A DNA stretch of 64,000 nt from Bacteroidota bacterium (GTDB taxonomy: Bacteria; Bacteroidota; Bacteroidia; Cytophagales; Cyclobacteriaceae), in contig JAQCJI010000002.1 of NCBI GenBank assembly GCA_027593175.1, forward strand, positions 1 through 64,000, in the 5' to 3' direction. The number at the start of each line of letters is the position of its first letter. Within the stretch, counting starts at the first letter, position 1. The position numbers and the translations under genes were made by a program. The notes beneath the pieces are model-generated. The model searched no databases, was not told where the DNA came from, and was given only the letters and a program-made list of their open reading frames with translations. Shown here one piece after another: positions 53,976 through 63,568 of this stretch.

Positions 53976-56426
53976 ATGAAAATCATCAAGTTTGGAGGCT
54001 CATCAGTCGAAAACGTCAAAAATATACATCAGGTGTTTGGCATTCTTGAAGACAAACTTCAGGGAGGCGACTTGGCAGTGGTTTTTTCAGCTATTGGGGG
54101 TGTGACCGAGCAATTATTTTCCTTAGCCAAGATGGCGAAGGAAGGGGGTATAGCCTACCGTGAGGCTTTGGATGAACTTGAGGAAAAGCACATTATGCTA
54201 GTGAAGGAGCTACTTCCCCTGGAGAAAAGAGCAGAGGGTCTGACGTTTGTAAGGCAGAGATGCCAAGAACTTGAGGATCTTTACCATGACATTTACTTGG
54301 TCAAGGAACAGTCGCCACGGATCCTTGATTATGTAGCCAGCTTTGGGGAGAGGCTAAGCACCTTTATTCTGGCAAAGGCCTTGGAATGCAGAGGGATACC
54401 CACCTGTTTTGTTGATGCACGGGAAATTATCCGTACAGATGATCGCTTTGGTCAGGCCCGAGTGGACGAGGTTCAAACCACTGAACTTATCCAAACCTTT
54501 TTTGCAGTGCATCAAGGGATTAAAATAGTCACTGGATTTATCGCGGCTACAGAAAAAGGAGAAACAACTACCTTGGGTCGTTCGGGCTCAGATTATACTG
54601 CCGCCCTATTGGCTGCGGCCTTGCATGCGGAGTCCTTGGAGATTTGGACCGATGTGTCGGGCGTACTTACCTGTGATCCAAAGATGGTCTATGCCGCCTT
54701 TACTATTCCGCAGCTGAGCTACGCCGAAGCCATGGAACTCTCCCATTTCGGGGCAAAGGTCATTTTCCCTGCGACCATGCAGCCGGCGATGAAGAAAAAC
54801 ATCCCAATTCATATCAAAAACACCTTTGAACCACATCATCCCGGTACGCTTATCCATGGAGCTCTGCGTCAAGGAGGTTGGATCAAAGGAATTAGCTCCC
54901 GCTCAGACATTTCTCTGATCACATTTCAAAGTTCAGAGTGGATGGTGGCCGGGGGAAATTTGGGGAGAATCTTCAAGGTTTTATCTCAAGTAAACCTCTC
55001 AAGCTTACTTATTTCTCAAGCCTCTTCCCAACATAGCATTTGCTTGGCAATGCCTTCTCAAGAAGCCCTACTGGCGAAAGAAGTGATTGAACAGGAATTT
55101 TTCAATGAAATTAAATCTGGAGAAATGGATGCAGTCACGCTACTTCCGGACTTAGCCTTGATAGCGGCAGTAGGTGAAAATATGAAGCATGACCCTAGTG
55201 CTTCAGGAAGGATGTTTCGAGCCCTTGGTCAAAATAATATCAATGTGGTAGCCATTGCTCAGGGGAGTTCCGAACTAAATATTTCTGCGATTATTTTCCA
55301 AGTGGATTTACAAAAAGCACTTAATGCCCTTCATGAAGCTTTTTTCCTATCCGAATACAAGGTGGTTCACCTGTTCCTTATAGGTACCGGCCTCATCGGT
55401 AAAGCACTTCTGCGTATGATCGCTCATCAAAAGGAAAAACTCCTCCGAGAAAATCAGTTAGATATTCAAATCCACGGGATAGCCAATAGCCGCTACATGG
55501 CCTTTGATGAAGACGGCTTTGATCTCAAAAAACTGCCTTCCCTTACTTCAGAAAATGAAAAAATGGACTTGGGAAAGTTTATGGCAAAGCTCCAGGAAAT
55601 GAACTTTTCCAATTCAGTGCTGGTAGATTGTACTGCTAGCCAAGAGGTAGCCCAATGTTATTCAAGAATGTTGGCTGCAAAAATAGCCATTGTTACTCCT
55701 AATAAGAAGGCCAATTCAGGTTCATTGGAAAGTTATCTTGCGCTTAAGCAGCTTGCCAAAACAAGGGGCGTCCACTTTTTATACGAAACGAATGTGGCAG
55801 CAGGTCTTCCTGTGATTACGACCTTGCACGATTTGATGCTCTCTGGTGACCGAGTGCTGCGGATTGAAGCGGTATTGAGCGGCTCCTTAAATTTTATTTT
55901 TTCAGAGCTCGAAAAGGGAGTGCCTTTTTCTGAAGTAGTGGCCCTGGCCAAAGAAAAAGGGTATACCGAGCCTGATCCAAGGGATGATTTGAGTGGGATG
56001 GATGTAGCTAGAAAAGTGGTGATCTTGGGAAGAGAAGTCGACCAAGCCCTTGAAGTGGAGGATGTAGTTGTTTCTTCCCTAGTACCTGAGAAAGCGAGGC
56101 AGGGAGTTTCGGTGGAAGAATTTATGGAACTTCTGAAGGAGGAAGATGCATCCTATGCCCTACTTTTAAATCGTGCAAGAGAAAAAGGAGAAAAACTCCG
56201 ATTTATGGCCACTTTGGAAGATGGAAAAGCGGAAATAGGACTACGCTCTCTCCCTGCTTCACATCCTTTTTATGGCTTGGAGGGCTCCGATAACATGATT
56301 TTGCTGACTACGGATCGCTACTACGATCGACCTATGATCATTCGAGGACCAGGAGCGGGAGCTGAAGTTACTGCAGCTGGGGTATTTGCAGATGTAATCC
56401 GTGTGGGCAACTATACGCGAGACTGA
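53976..56426 (+). CDS. thrA: Bifunctional aspartokinase/homoserine dehydrogenase
   Basis: An 816-residue enzyme catalysing the first and third steps from aspartate to homoserine. The aspartokinase domain is at about 1-290 (MKIIKFGGSSVENVKN, LGRSGSDYTAALLA), the ACT domains at about 305-455 and homoserine dehydrogenase at about 460-816. The last has the NAD motif FLIGTGLIGKALLRMI, PNKKANSG and EAVLSGSLNFIFSELE. It supplies threonine and methionine and is likely allosterically controlled by threonine through ACT. It stands alone with 361 nt upstream. Confidence 0.97.
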   Translation: MKIIKFGGSSVENVKNIHQVFGILEDKLQGGDLAVVFSAIGGVTEQLFSLAKMAKEGGIAYREALDELEEKHIMLVKELLPLEKRAEGLTFVRQRCQELEDLYHDIYLVKEQSPRILDYVASFGERLSTFILAKALECRGIPTCFVDAREIIRTDDRFGQARVDEVQTTELIQTFFAVHQGIKIVTGFIAATEKGETTTLGRSGSDYTAALLAAALHAESLEIWTDVSGVLTCDPKMVYAAFTIPQLSYAEAMELSHFGAKVIFPATMQPAMKKNIPIHIKNTFEPHHPGTLIHGALRQGGWIKGISSRSDISLITFQSSEWMVAGGNLGRIFKVLSQVNLSSLLISQASSQHSICLAMPSQEALLAKEVIEQEFFNEIKSGEMDAVTLLPDLALIAAVGENMKHDPSASGRMFRALGQNNINVVAIAQGSSELNISAIIFQVDLQKALNALHEAFFLSEYKVVHLFLIGTGLIGKALLRMIAHQKEKLLRENQLDIQIHGIANSRYMAFDEDGFDLKKLPSLTSENEKMDLGKFMAKLQEMNFSNSVLVDCTASQEVAQCYSRMLAAKIAIVTPNKKANSGSLESYLALKQLAKTRGVHFLYETNVAAGLPVITTLHDLMLSGDRVLRIEAVLSGSLNFIFSELEKGVPFSEVVALAKEKGYTEPDPRDDLSGMDVARKVVILGREVDQALEVEDVVVSSLVPEKARQGVSVEEFMELLKEEDASYALLLNRAREKGEKLRFMATLEDGKAEIGLRSLPASHPFYGLEGSDNMILLTTDRYYDRPMIIRGPGAGAEVTAAGVFADVIRVGNYTRD

Positions 56427-56457
56427 GGATTTTTTCTGAGGTTTTTTTGATAGGAAC

Positions 56458-57432
56458 CTATTTCTTCCGATCAATGGAGTATAGGACCAAGTCGCGAAGA
56501 GAAGACTTGTACGTAGAATCGGGAAATTGATCCAATAGGGATAGAGCTTCTTGGTAGAATGCGGTCATTTTTTGCTTGGCATAGTCCAAGCCTCCACTCT
56601 TTTTTACAAATGTAATGACCTCGTTCACTGCTTTTTTATCTTCGGAGCGGTTGCGAATGAGGTAAATAATTTTCTTTTTTTCGAGCCAGTCGGCATTGCG
56701 AAGTGCATAAATCAAGGGGAGTGTCATCTTTTTTTCCTTGATGTCTATGCCTACCGGTTTACCGATTTCTTCTTCTCCATAATCAAACAAATCGTCCTTG
56801 ATCTGGAATGCCATGCCCACTTTTTCTCCAAAGTTCCACATATTTTGGATGGTTACTTCGTCTGTACTTACACTAGATGCTCCAACTGAGCAGCAGGAGG
56901 CAATGAGGCTTGCCGTTTTTTGGCGTATAATCTGGTAGTAAACATCCTCATCTACATCTAGTTTTCTGGCTTTATAGCTTTGTAAAAGTTCTCCTTCAGA
57001 CATCTCTCGTACGGCATTTGACACAATGCGTAGGAGGTGAAAGTCGTTGTGTTCTACACTTAAAAGCAATCCCCGAGAGAGGAGATAATCTCCAACCAGC
57101 ACGGCAATTTTGTTTTTCCACAGCGCATTGATGGAAAAAAAACCTCTACGGTAGTTGGCATCATCTACCACATCGTCATGGACTAAGGAAGCCGTGTGGA
57201 GTAATTCGATGAGCGCAGCACCTCGGTGAGTAGATTCGTTGATTTGTCCACACACTCCCGCCGTCAAGAAGACAAACATGGGGCGCATTTGCTTCCCTTT
57301 TCGCTTGACAATGTAGTAGGTGATATGGTCGAGTAACTTGACCTTGCTTTTCATAAAGTCCCTAAACTTATGTTCAAACTGAGCCATTTCGGTCTCAATA
57401 GGCACTTGTATTTGTTTGAGGTCTAGTTTCAT
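56458..57432 (-). CDS. Polyprenyl synthetase family protein
   Basis: A 324-residue trans-isoprenyl diphosphate synthase from ATG 57432 (MKLDLKQIQVPI); the longer track ORF begins at 57543 upstream of a putative promoter. The first Asp-rich motif is HDDVVDDANYRRG near 85-97 and the second KDDLFDYGEEE near 210-220. The residues upstream of the first motif are small or unbulky, pointing to a long-chain product, probably the side chain of menaquinone. The gene is monocistronic. Confidence 0.93.
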   Translation of the reverse strand: MKLDLKQIQVPIETEMAQFEHKFRDFMKSKVKLLDHITYYIVKRKGKQMRPMFVFLTAGVCGQINESTHRGAALIELLHTASLVHDDVVDDANYRRGFFSINALWKNKIAVLVGDYLLSRGLLLSVEHNDFHLLRIVSNAVREMSEGELLQSYKARKLDVDEDVYYQIIRQKTASLIASCCSVGASSVSTDEVTIQNMWNFGEKVGMAFQIKDDLFDYGEEEIGKPVGIDIKEKKMTLPLIYALRNADWLEKKKIIYLIRNRSEDKKAVNEVITFVKKSGGLDYAKQKMTAFYQEALSLLDQFPDSTYKSSLRDLVLYSIDRKK

Positions 57433-57447
57433 CGATGAAGGATGGCG

Positions 57448-57477
57448 TAAAAATACCACGCTTTTTGGCATGGGCAA
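57448..57477 (-). promoter_or_regulatory. Promoter of the polyprenyl synthase gene
   Basis: On the minus strand, TTG, 19 nt, TATTTTTA, one mismatch from TAnnTTTG. It supports the start at 57432. Confidence 0.4.
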
Positions 57478-57575
57478 GGGATTACTTCTTTCCTTTTTTA
57501 ACCACCAAGAGACCAAAACGTTTGTGCTTTTTTGTAAATTCAATTTTCCTTTTACTATTCCTCCCCTAACTACCC

Positions 57576-58073
57576 ATGAAAAAGTTCCGTATTGAAGTAA
57601 AATGGGGTATTCACTTCTTCCTATCAGGGCTTGCCTGGATGGCTTTGGAGAAAAATTTGGGTTGGCACGATCGATTGATTTAGCAGCATTCTTTGTATAC
57701 CTTCCTCTATGCTCCCCTGGCGATTTTGATTTATTTCGTAGCTCTCTGGGAAAAAAAGCGAAAGACCTACTCAGGTAGTATGACCTTTATCCAAGGGGCA
57801 CTTTCTGGATTTGCTCTTACCCTAATTGTTGTATTGCTCACCCCTTTGAGTCAGTATATTTCCCATAGCCTTATATCGCCTGCTTACTTTTCCAATGTAA
57901 TCCAGCTCTCTGTAAATTCAGGTAAGATGAGCATGTCTGAAGCCCAAGCATATTTTAACTTGATGAACTATACGACCAAATCCATTCTTTTTACTGCGGT
58001 GATGGGATTACTTACGACAGTCGGGGTGATGATTTTTTTGAGGCCGCGTCCACAGGAAGGCCAATCCGAATAA
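57576..58073 (+). pseudogene. DUF4199 membrane protein interrupted by an amber stop
   Basis: From ATG 57576 the frame reads MKKFRIEVKWGIHFFL up to codon 36, which is TAG (57681-57683). It then continues in the same frame as QHSLYTFLYAPLAI and through the rest of a typical four-helix DUF4199 protein (PLSQYISHSLISPAYF), with the stop at 58073. The total of about 166 codons is the normal family length. The track ORF (57693, TTG) is only the post-stop part. A single-base change (AAG, CAG or GAG to TAG) explains it, as does a sequencing error. Confidence 0.8.
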
Positions 58074-58133
58074 TTTAGGCAGCAACAGTTCCTTTTTGTT
58101 TATATTTAAGGGTTTTTAAAACAGAACTACCAC

Positions 58134-59831
58134 TTGGAGGAAAACTATATCAAGCATCAGTACAGGCCTATTTTGCCTAAAAAGAACGAATGGCCTGTGG
58201 TAAAGCTTGCTCGGGAACGGAAGGAATTTGTGAATAAGGTGGCAGCACTTTCCGAAGAACGGATTTTAGATTTAATCGGAAAAAACTCTGAAATACTAAA
58301 GGAGGAGCTTGAAACCACACTCTACCGGGAGAAGCTCCGTATTAAGCAAAACCCCTGGGATGTAGATCCCGATGATGAAGGGCCCTTCTGGGGGGAGGTA
58401 AAAAATAACTTGCTTCAAATTCATTCGGAGGGCTCTCGAACCAAAGCCAAGAAACTTGAGGCTTACAAGTCAGTATTGCGAAAGATCACTAGGCGCTATT
58501 CTGAAGAAATTGCTTCCAATTTTAAAGCTAGCCACTACAAATTTACCCGGAGTATGGTGTCCTATGGGTTTTCTCGACTTCTTAATGCCACCCGCGTTAA
58601 GGGCTTTGGATCCTTATTTAGTAACCAATATTCCCTCCAGGATAAAATCCAGATTACAGGGCAGACTGCCCAAATTCGTGAACTGGCAACTAAGGGAACT
58701 ATCGTGATGGTGCCTACACATTTTTCAAATTTAGATAGCATCTTGATTGGGTGGATAATTTCAGTGTTGGGATTGCCACCCTTTATTTACGGGGCTGGAC
58801 TCAACCTTTTTAATATCTCCATCTTCGCCTACTTTATGAATGCCCTTGGAGCATACAAGGTGGATCGAAGAAAGAAAAATCTGATGTACATGGAGACTCT
58901 TAAAACCTATTCCAAAGAGGCAATTCAGTTTGGCTGTCATAGCTTGTTTTTCCCAGGAGGTACACGCTCTCGGAGTGGCATCATTGAATCCAAGTTGAAA
59001 CTTGGACTGCTAAGCACTGCCATAGAAGCGCAGCGAGCGAATTTTCAGCAGGGCATTTCAGATGTTTCCGGCAAGATTTTCATAGTTCCAGTCACTATCA
59101 ATTACCACTTTGTCTTAGAGGCGCCTAGTCTGATTCAGGATTACTTGAGTATGACTGGTCAGGAGCGTTATTACAAGGAAAACGATGAGTTTTCCACCTC
59201 CTACAAGATTTTTAAGTTTCTCTTCAAGTTTTTCACCAAGGGCTCTGATATCTCTGTCTCGATAGGTAGTGCCTTGGATGTGATGGGTAACTATGTCGAT
59301 GAGGAGGGCAATAGCAGAGATAAATGGGGTAGAGCAGTGAATACCGAGGAGTATTTTATGTCTAACGGCAAAGTTACAATAGATGCTCAGCGGGAAGAAG
59401 AATATACCCAAATGCTTGGTAAGCGAATTGTGGATGAATTCCATAAAATCAATCGGGTGTTTAGCTCCCATCTAGTTACCTTTGTAGCATTCGAATTGAT
59501 TCAAGCAAAGAATGCCAAAATGGATTTGTTTGATCTCATCCGTCTCCCTCAGGAGGACTTAGCGGTAGGTTACGAAGAATTCAAAGCCGCTTGTCAACAG
59601 GTATTGGATAAAATTTTTGAGTTAAAAGCCCAGGGAAAAATTGATGCTGCACCCCACCTCTACCGATCTATGGATGAAATTATCACCCATGGACTTGAAA
59701 ATGTGGGGATGTACCATGCCAAACGTCCACTGATAAAAGATAAGGAGGGCAACCTAGCTACCGAGGACATGAGTTTGCTTTATTTTTACCACAACAGAAT
59801 ACATGGGTATGGCCTTGAAAAACTCTTCTAA
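58134..59831 (+). CDS. Glycerol-phosphate/lysophosphatidate acyltransferase family
   Basis: A 565-residue acyltransferase. It starts at the TTG at 58134; the frame has an upstream stop and no other start between. Motif I, HX4D, is THFSNLDSI near 200, and motif III, FPGGTRSRSG near 282-291, has Gly in place of the usual Glu (PEGTR). The size and motif set resemble PlsB-like glycerol-3-phosphate acyltransferases. It overlaps gpsA by 29 nt, so the two would together turn dihydroxyacetone phosphate into lysophosphatidate. It is probably membrane-associated. Confidence 0.88.
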   Translation: MEENYIKHQYRPILPKKNEWPVVKLARERKEFVNKVAALSEERILDLIGKNSEILKEELETTLYREKLRIKQNPWDVDPDDEGPFWGEVKNNLLQIHSEGSRTKAKKLEAYKSVLRKITRRYSEEIASNFKASHYKFTRSMVSYGFSRLLNATRVKGFGSLFSNQYSLQDKIQITGQTAQIRELATKGTIVMVPTHFSNLDSILIGWIISVLGLPPFIYGAGLNLFNISIFAYFMNALGAYKVDRRKKNLMYMETLKTYSKEAIQFGCHSLFFPGGTRSRSGIIESKLKLGLLSTAIEAQRANFQQGISDVSGKIFIVPVTINYHFVLEAPSLIQDYLSMTGQERYYKENDEFSTSYKIFKFLFKFFTKGSDISVSIGSALDVMGNYVDEEGNSRDKWGRAVNTEEYFMSNGKVTIDAQREEEYTQMLGKRIVDEFHKINRVFSSHLVTFVAFELIQAKNAKMDLFDLIRLPQEDLAVGYEEFKAACQQVLDKIFELKAQGKIDAAPHLYRSMDEIITHGLENVGMYHAKRPLIKDKEGNLATEDMSLLYFYHNRIHGYGLEKLF

Positions 59832-60867
59832 ATCTCGCCTCATAGGAGTGATCGGAGTGGGAAGCTTCGGTACTGCGATTGCCAATATGCTCGCAGAAAA
59901 AAACGAGGTGATGGTCTATGCGCGTAAGCAGGAAGTGGTAGATGAAATTAATACGCAGCACAGCGCTTCTGGGAAATTACTGAATCCGAAGATTCGTGCC
60001 ACTTTTTCTCCAGAAGAACTCTGTGGAGTTTGTGGGGTTCTATTTTTAATGGTTCCCTCTACGGCATTCTTGGAAGTAACGCGTACGTTCGCTCCTTTTT
60101 TACATCCGTACCACTTGGTCATCCATGGTACCAAAGGCTTGGTCGTACAGTTGGCGGATGGAGAACAATGGGATACTGTCAAAAAGCTCCGTCGCAATCA
60201 GATCATGACCATGAGTGAAGTCATCGTCCAAGAAACCCTTGCGGTACGGGTGGGTTGCTTGGCTGGGCCAAATATTTCCAAGGAGCTTGGCAATGGTCAG
60301 CCTGCCGCCACCGTTATTGCCAGTAAATACAATGAGGTGATTCAAGAAGGACAGCGCCTCCTTCGTTCCGAAAAATTCCAGGTGTATGGCAACTTTGATA
60401 TCATTGGGGTAGAGTTCAGTGGGGTTCTCAAGAATATTATTGCGATTGCAGCAGGGGCTTTGGCGGGCCTAGAATTGGGTGAAAATGCCAAAGGCTTGTT
60501 GATTTCACGAGGGATGGTAGAAATGGCACATTTGAGCAAAGCCTTGGGCGGCACGGTCAGTTCCGTGATGGGGCTAGCAGGGATAGGAGACTTAGTGACC
60601 ACCTGCAATTCCTTGGATTCTAGAAATTTTACGGTAGGATATCGCCTAGCAAAAGGAGAGACGCTAGATCAAATCCTAGAAACTATGGAAGAAGTCGCCG
60701 AAGGGGTCAATACGGTACGAATTGTGGATGCGTTTTTGAAAACAGCCGGGATAAGAGCCCCGATCACCGAAAATCTCCATCGGGTATTATTTGAAGACCT
60801 CCCCATTGAGGAGGCACTTCATTTTTTAATGAAGTATCCCTTTAGCGTAGATGTGGATTTTATCTAG
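59803..60867 (+). CDS. gpsA: Glycerol-3-phosphate dehydrogenase [NAD(P)+]
   Basis: A 354-residue NAD(P)-dependent enzyme reducing dihydroxyacetone phosphate to sn-glycerol-3-phosphate for phospholipid synthesis. The nucleotide motif IGVGSFGTAIANML is near 16-30, and HGTKGLV and GPNISKELGNGQPAA follow. The substrate-binding segment KNIIAIAAGALAGLELG and the ISRGMVEM region are in the second half. ATGs at 59803 and 59809 are both possible. It is translationally linked to the upstream acyltransferase. Confidence 0.96.
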   Translation: MGMALKNSSKSRLIGVIGVGSFGTAIANMLAEKNEVMVYARKQEVVDEINTQHSASGKLLNPKIRATFSPEELCGVCGVLFLMVPSTAFLEVTRTFAPFLHPYHLVIHGTKGLVVQLADGEQWDTVKKLRRNQIMTMSEVIVQETLAVRVGCLAGPNISKELGNGQPAATVIASKYNEVIQEGQRLLRSEKFQVYGNFDIIGVEFSGVLKNIIAIAAGALAGLELGENAKGLLISRGMVEMAHLSKALGGTVSSVMGLAGIGDLVTTCNSLDSRNFTVGYRLAKGETLDQILETMEEVAEGVNTVRIVDAFLKTAGIRAPITENLHRVLFEDLPIEEALHFLMKYPFSVDVDFI

Positions 60868-60901
60868 ATTTTTGAAGACGAAATACACCAATTTTTCAAG
60901 C

Positions 60902-62059
60902 TTAGGAAGAAGGAATTAGTTTGATCAGAAGACCTGTACCTTCCGTAATGGCATACAAGTACCCGTCTGGACTTTGTGCTACTTGCCGCACTCGCCCTAT
61001 TCCAGGAAGTAATTTTTCCTCTCCGACAGGTTTTGTTCCATTCATCTCCACGCGAGCAATGTGCGTACCCGCAAGCGCCGCCACTAGGATATTTCCTTTC
61101 CATGCTGGATAGCGATCCGAAGTGATCAAGGTCATGCCACAGGTAGCAATGGAGGGATTCCAGTACTTTAAGGGCTGTTCCATCCCTTCTTTTTCGGTGA
61201 TGTTGGTGATGGGGGTACCGTTGTAGTTGATACCATAGGTAATCACAGGCCACCCGTAATTTTTCCCTTTTTCGAGGAGATTCAGTTCATCTCCTCCACG
61301 AGGGCCATGTTCCACTTCCCAAAGGCGGTTGCTTGCTTTGTCAAAAAAGAGTCCTTGAGGATTTCGGTTTCCGTAGGTCCAGATGGAAGGAATAGCCCCG
61401 GCAGTGGTGACAAAAGGATTGTCTGATGGGATGCGCCCATCGTCATGAATGCGATGAATTTTTCCATGTGAATTTTTTAGGTTTTGGGCATTATCTTGAG
61501 TTCCTCGCTCCCCGTTGCTGAAATACAGGAAATCTTGATTATCAAAGGCGATCCTACTGCCATAATGGGTTCCCCCCTTCCATTCTGGACTGGTGACGAT
61601 GAGTTCTTCAAATGAAGCAATAGCAGTTCCTGACAATTTAAATCGAGCAATTGCGGTAGCCCCTCCATCGCCTACAGGTTTGGCATAGGCAATGTAGATC
61701 CAACCATTTTGAACATAATTGGGATGGGTTGCAATATCCAGTAAGCCGGCTTGGCCTGAGGTATAAAATGCTGGGAGGCCAGTGATTTTTTGTCCAGTGA
61801 ACTTGTCTTTTGTGAATAAAAGTAATTCCCCTTTCTTTTCAGTGACTAAGAGGGTTTCTGTATTGATCCAGGTCATGCCCCACGGATTTTGAAAGCCAGT
61901 GTAGAGGGTGTCTACCTTGATGACCATCTTCTCCGATTTCGTAGTGAATTTTTGAGTGGATAAACTGTCAGGAACAGGATCTCCCTCCTTGGCTTGGCAT
62001 GAAAAAATCGGGGAAATAAAAGATAAAAGGACTAAGAGGTATGTAGAAACGGTTTTCAT
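60902..62059 (-). CDS. PQQ-dependent sugar dehydrogenase lipoprotein (1)
   Basis: A 385-residue exported protein with the soluble aldose sugar dehydrogenase fold. The ATG at 62059 (MKTVSTYLL) is preferred to the TTG at 62074; it then has exactly the length of its neighbour. A lipobox Cys is in PIFSCQAK. The six-bladed propeller carries NPWGMTW, the active-site EVEHGPRGGDELN motif and GKNYGWPVITYGINYNGTPI. It would oxidise sugars with PQQ as cofactor, passing electrons to the respiratory chain. It is a close paralog of the next gene. Confidence 0.9.
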   Translation of the reverse strand: MKTVSTYLLVLLSFISPIFSCQAKEGDPVPDSLSTQKFTTKSEKMVIKVDTLYTGFQNPWGMTWINTETLLVTEKKGELLLFTKDKFTGQKITGLPAFYTSGQAGLLDIATHPNYVQNGWIYIAYAKPVGDGGATAIARFKLSGTAIASFEELIVTSPEWKGGTHYGSRIAFDNQDFLYFSNGERGTQDNAQNLKNSHGKIHRIHDDGRIPSDNPFVTTAGAIPSIWTYGNRNPQGLFFDKASNRLWEVEHGPRGGDELNLLEKGKNYGWPVITYGINYNGTPITNITEKEGMEQPLKYWNPSIATCGMTLITSDRYPAWKGNILVAALAGTHIARVEMNGTKPVGEEKLLPGIGRVRQVAQSPDGYLYAITEGTGLLIKLIPSS

Positions 62060-62180
62060 AGTGTTAAGGTTCAAAGATCCAGGAGAAGAACGCGCAGGAG
62101 ATGGTTAGAGTTTTCGGATAGGGAAATCAACTTTTTTTCTTTGTAGGTAAAGGAATAGTCAAAGTACTTTTTTCTAAAAC

Positions 62181-62214
62181 CCAACAAGGCCTTTCGATTG
62201 AAAGGCCTTGTTGG
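62181..62214 (-). terminator. Terminator of the second sugar dehydrogenase gene
   Basis: CCAACAAGGCCTTTC and GAAAGGCCTTGTTGG form a perfect 15-bp stem with a 4-nt loop, followed on the minus strand by GTTTTAG. It lies 19 nt after the stop of the 62233 gene. Confidence 0.8.
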
Positions 62215-62232
62215 AATGTAATTGGGAAATCT

Positions 62233-63390
62233 TTATCGTATAGGAAGTAATTTGACCAACAAGCCTGTTGCCTCGGTGATCGCATAGAGGTAGCCATCTG
62301 GGCTTTGCGCTATTTGCCGTACTCGGCCAATGTCTTGAAGAAGTTTTTCTTCTTTTACAAAACTGGTGCCATTCATTTCCACTCGGCCAATGTGCTGCTT
62401 TGCAAGGGCTGCAACCAAGATATTGCCTTTCCAAGCAGGATACTTGTCCGAGGTGACTACTGCAACGCCGCAGGTAGCGATAGAGGGTACCCAGTAATGC
62501 TTGGGCTGCTCCATTCCTTCCTTTTCCGTGATTTCTGTGATCGGTGTTCCGTCATAGTTGATGCCGTAGGTGATCACAGGCCATCCGTAGTTTTTCCCTT
62601 TTTCGATTAGGTTGAGCTCGTCACCACCCATGGGGCCATGCTCTACTTCCCAGATTCTATCGTTCGCTTTGTCATAAATTAGACCTTGTGGGTTTCTGTT
62701 TCCATAGGACCATATCGAACTCACCTTGCCCAAGGAATCTGTAAATGGGTTGTCTTTAGGGATGCTTCCATCTTCTTTGATGCGGTGAATTTTACCATGG
62801 GCATTGTTAAGATTCTGAGCGTTCATTGGGATATTTCCCTTGTCACCGTTGGAGAAATACAGGAAGCCTGCCTTATCAAAGATGATTCGGCCACCAAAGT
62901 GACGGCCACCTTTCCAAGAAGGTCCTGCCACGATCAGTTCTTCCTGATTTACGGCCTTATTGCCCTCTAATTTGAATCGTAGGATGGTGGTAGCTGCAGT
63001 GCTGTCTTCAAAATGTTTGGCATACGAAATATAAATCCATCTATTTTCTGAGTAGTTGGGATGCACTGCAATGTCCAAGAGACCAGCCTGATTTACATTA
63101 TGAACTGCTGGTAAACCTTGAATTTTTTCACCTGAAAATTTATCCTCCTTGAAAACTAGAATCTCTCCTTTTCTTTCAGTGACGAGGAGCGTTCCATCTG
63201 GAAGCCAAGTCATGCCCCAAGGGTTTTCCAAACCGGTGTGGAGGGTATCTACCTTAATCAGCAATTTTTCTGTTTGGGTTGCGAAGGTTTCGTCGATAAC
63301 AGGGGTATCTTTTTTCGGGCTACAAGAGGACCAAGTGGTGACTGCCATCGTCAAAATGGCTAGCGAGAGGTACAGGGAGCGTAATGCCAT
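62233..63390 (-). CDS. PQQ-dependent sugar dehydrogenase lipoprotein (2)
   Basis: A 385-residue paralog of the preceding gene, from ATG 63390 (MALRSLYLSLA); the track start at 63444 is upstream of it. A lipobox Cys23 is in TWSSCSPK. The same motifs recur: NPWGMTWLPDG, EVEHGPMGGDELN and GKNYGWPVITYGINYDGTPI. It has its own terminator, so the pair arose by tandem duplication but is probably transcribed separately. Sugar oxidation at the cell surface is inferred. Confidence 0.9.
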   Translation of the reverse strand: MALRSLYLSLAILTMAVTTWSSCSPKKDTPVIDETFATQTEKLLIKVDTLHTGLENPWGMTWLPDGTLLVTERKGEILVFKEDKFSGEKIQGLPAVHNVNQAGLLDIAVHPNYSENRWIYISYAKHFEDSTAATTILRFKLEGNKAVNQEELIVAGPSWKGGRHFGGRIIFDKAGFLYFSNGDKGNIPMNAQNLNNAHGKIHRIKEDGSIPKDNPFTDSLGKVSSIWSYGNRNPQGLIYDKANDRIWEVEHGPMGGDELNLIEKGKNYGWPVITYGINYDGTPITEITEKEGMEQPKHYWVPSIATCGVAVVTSDKYPAWKGNILVAALAKQHIGRVEMNGTSFVKEEKLLQDIGRVRQIAQSPDGYLYAITEATGLLVKLLPIR

Positions 63391-63568
63391 AGGTGTTACA
63401 GTTTGGACTATAAATATAAACATCTCCTTCCAAATCTTATCCAATTTTTGAATAGTGGTGATTGGAGAGGATTAACGTGCATGTACTCCTCCCTATACTG
63501 GGGGTTGTAGGTGGATAATTCATCTTTGCGTACCTTCGCAGCAAGGATTTCCCTTACTCTTTTTACCT

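Noticed and set aside
62305-62610. 101-codon ORF antisense to a sugar dehydrogenase
   Set aside because: It is a shadow of the dehydrogenase frame with no domain signature.
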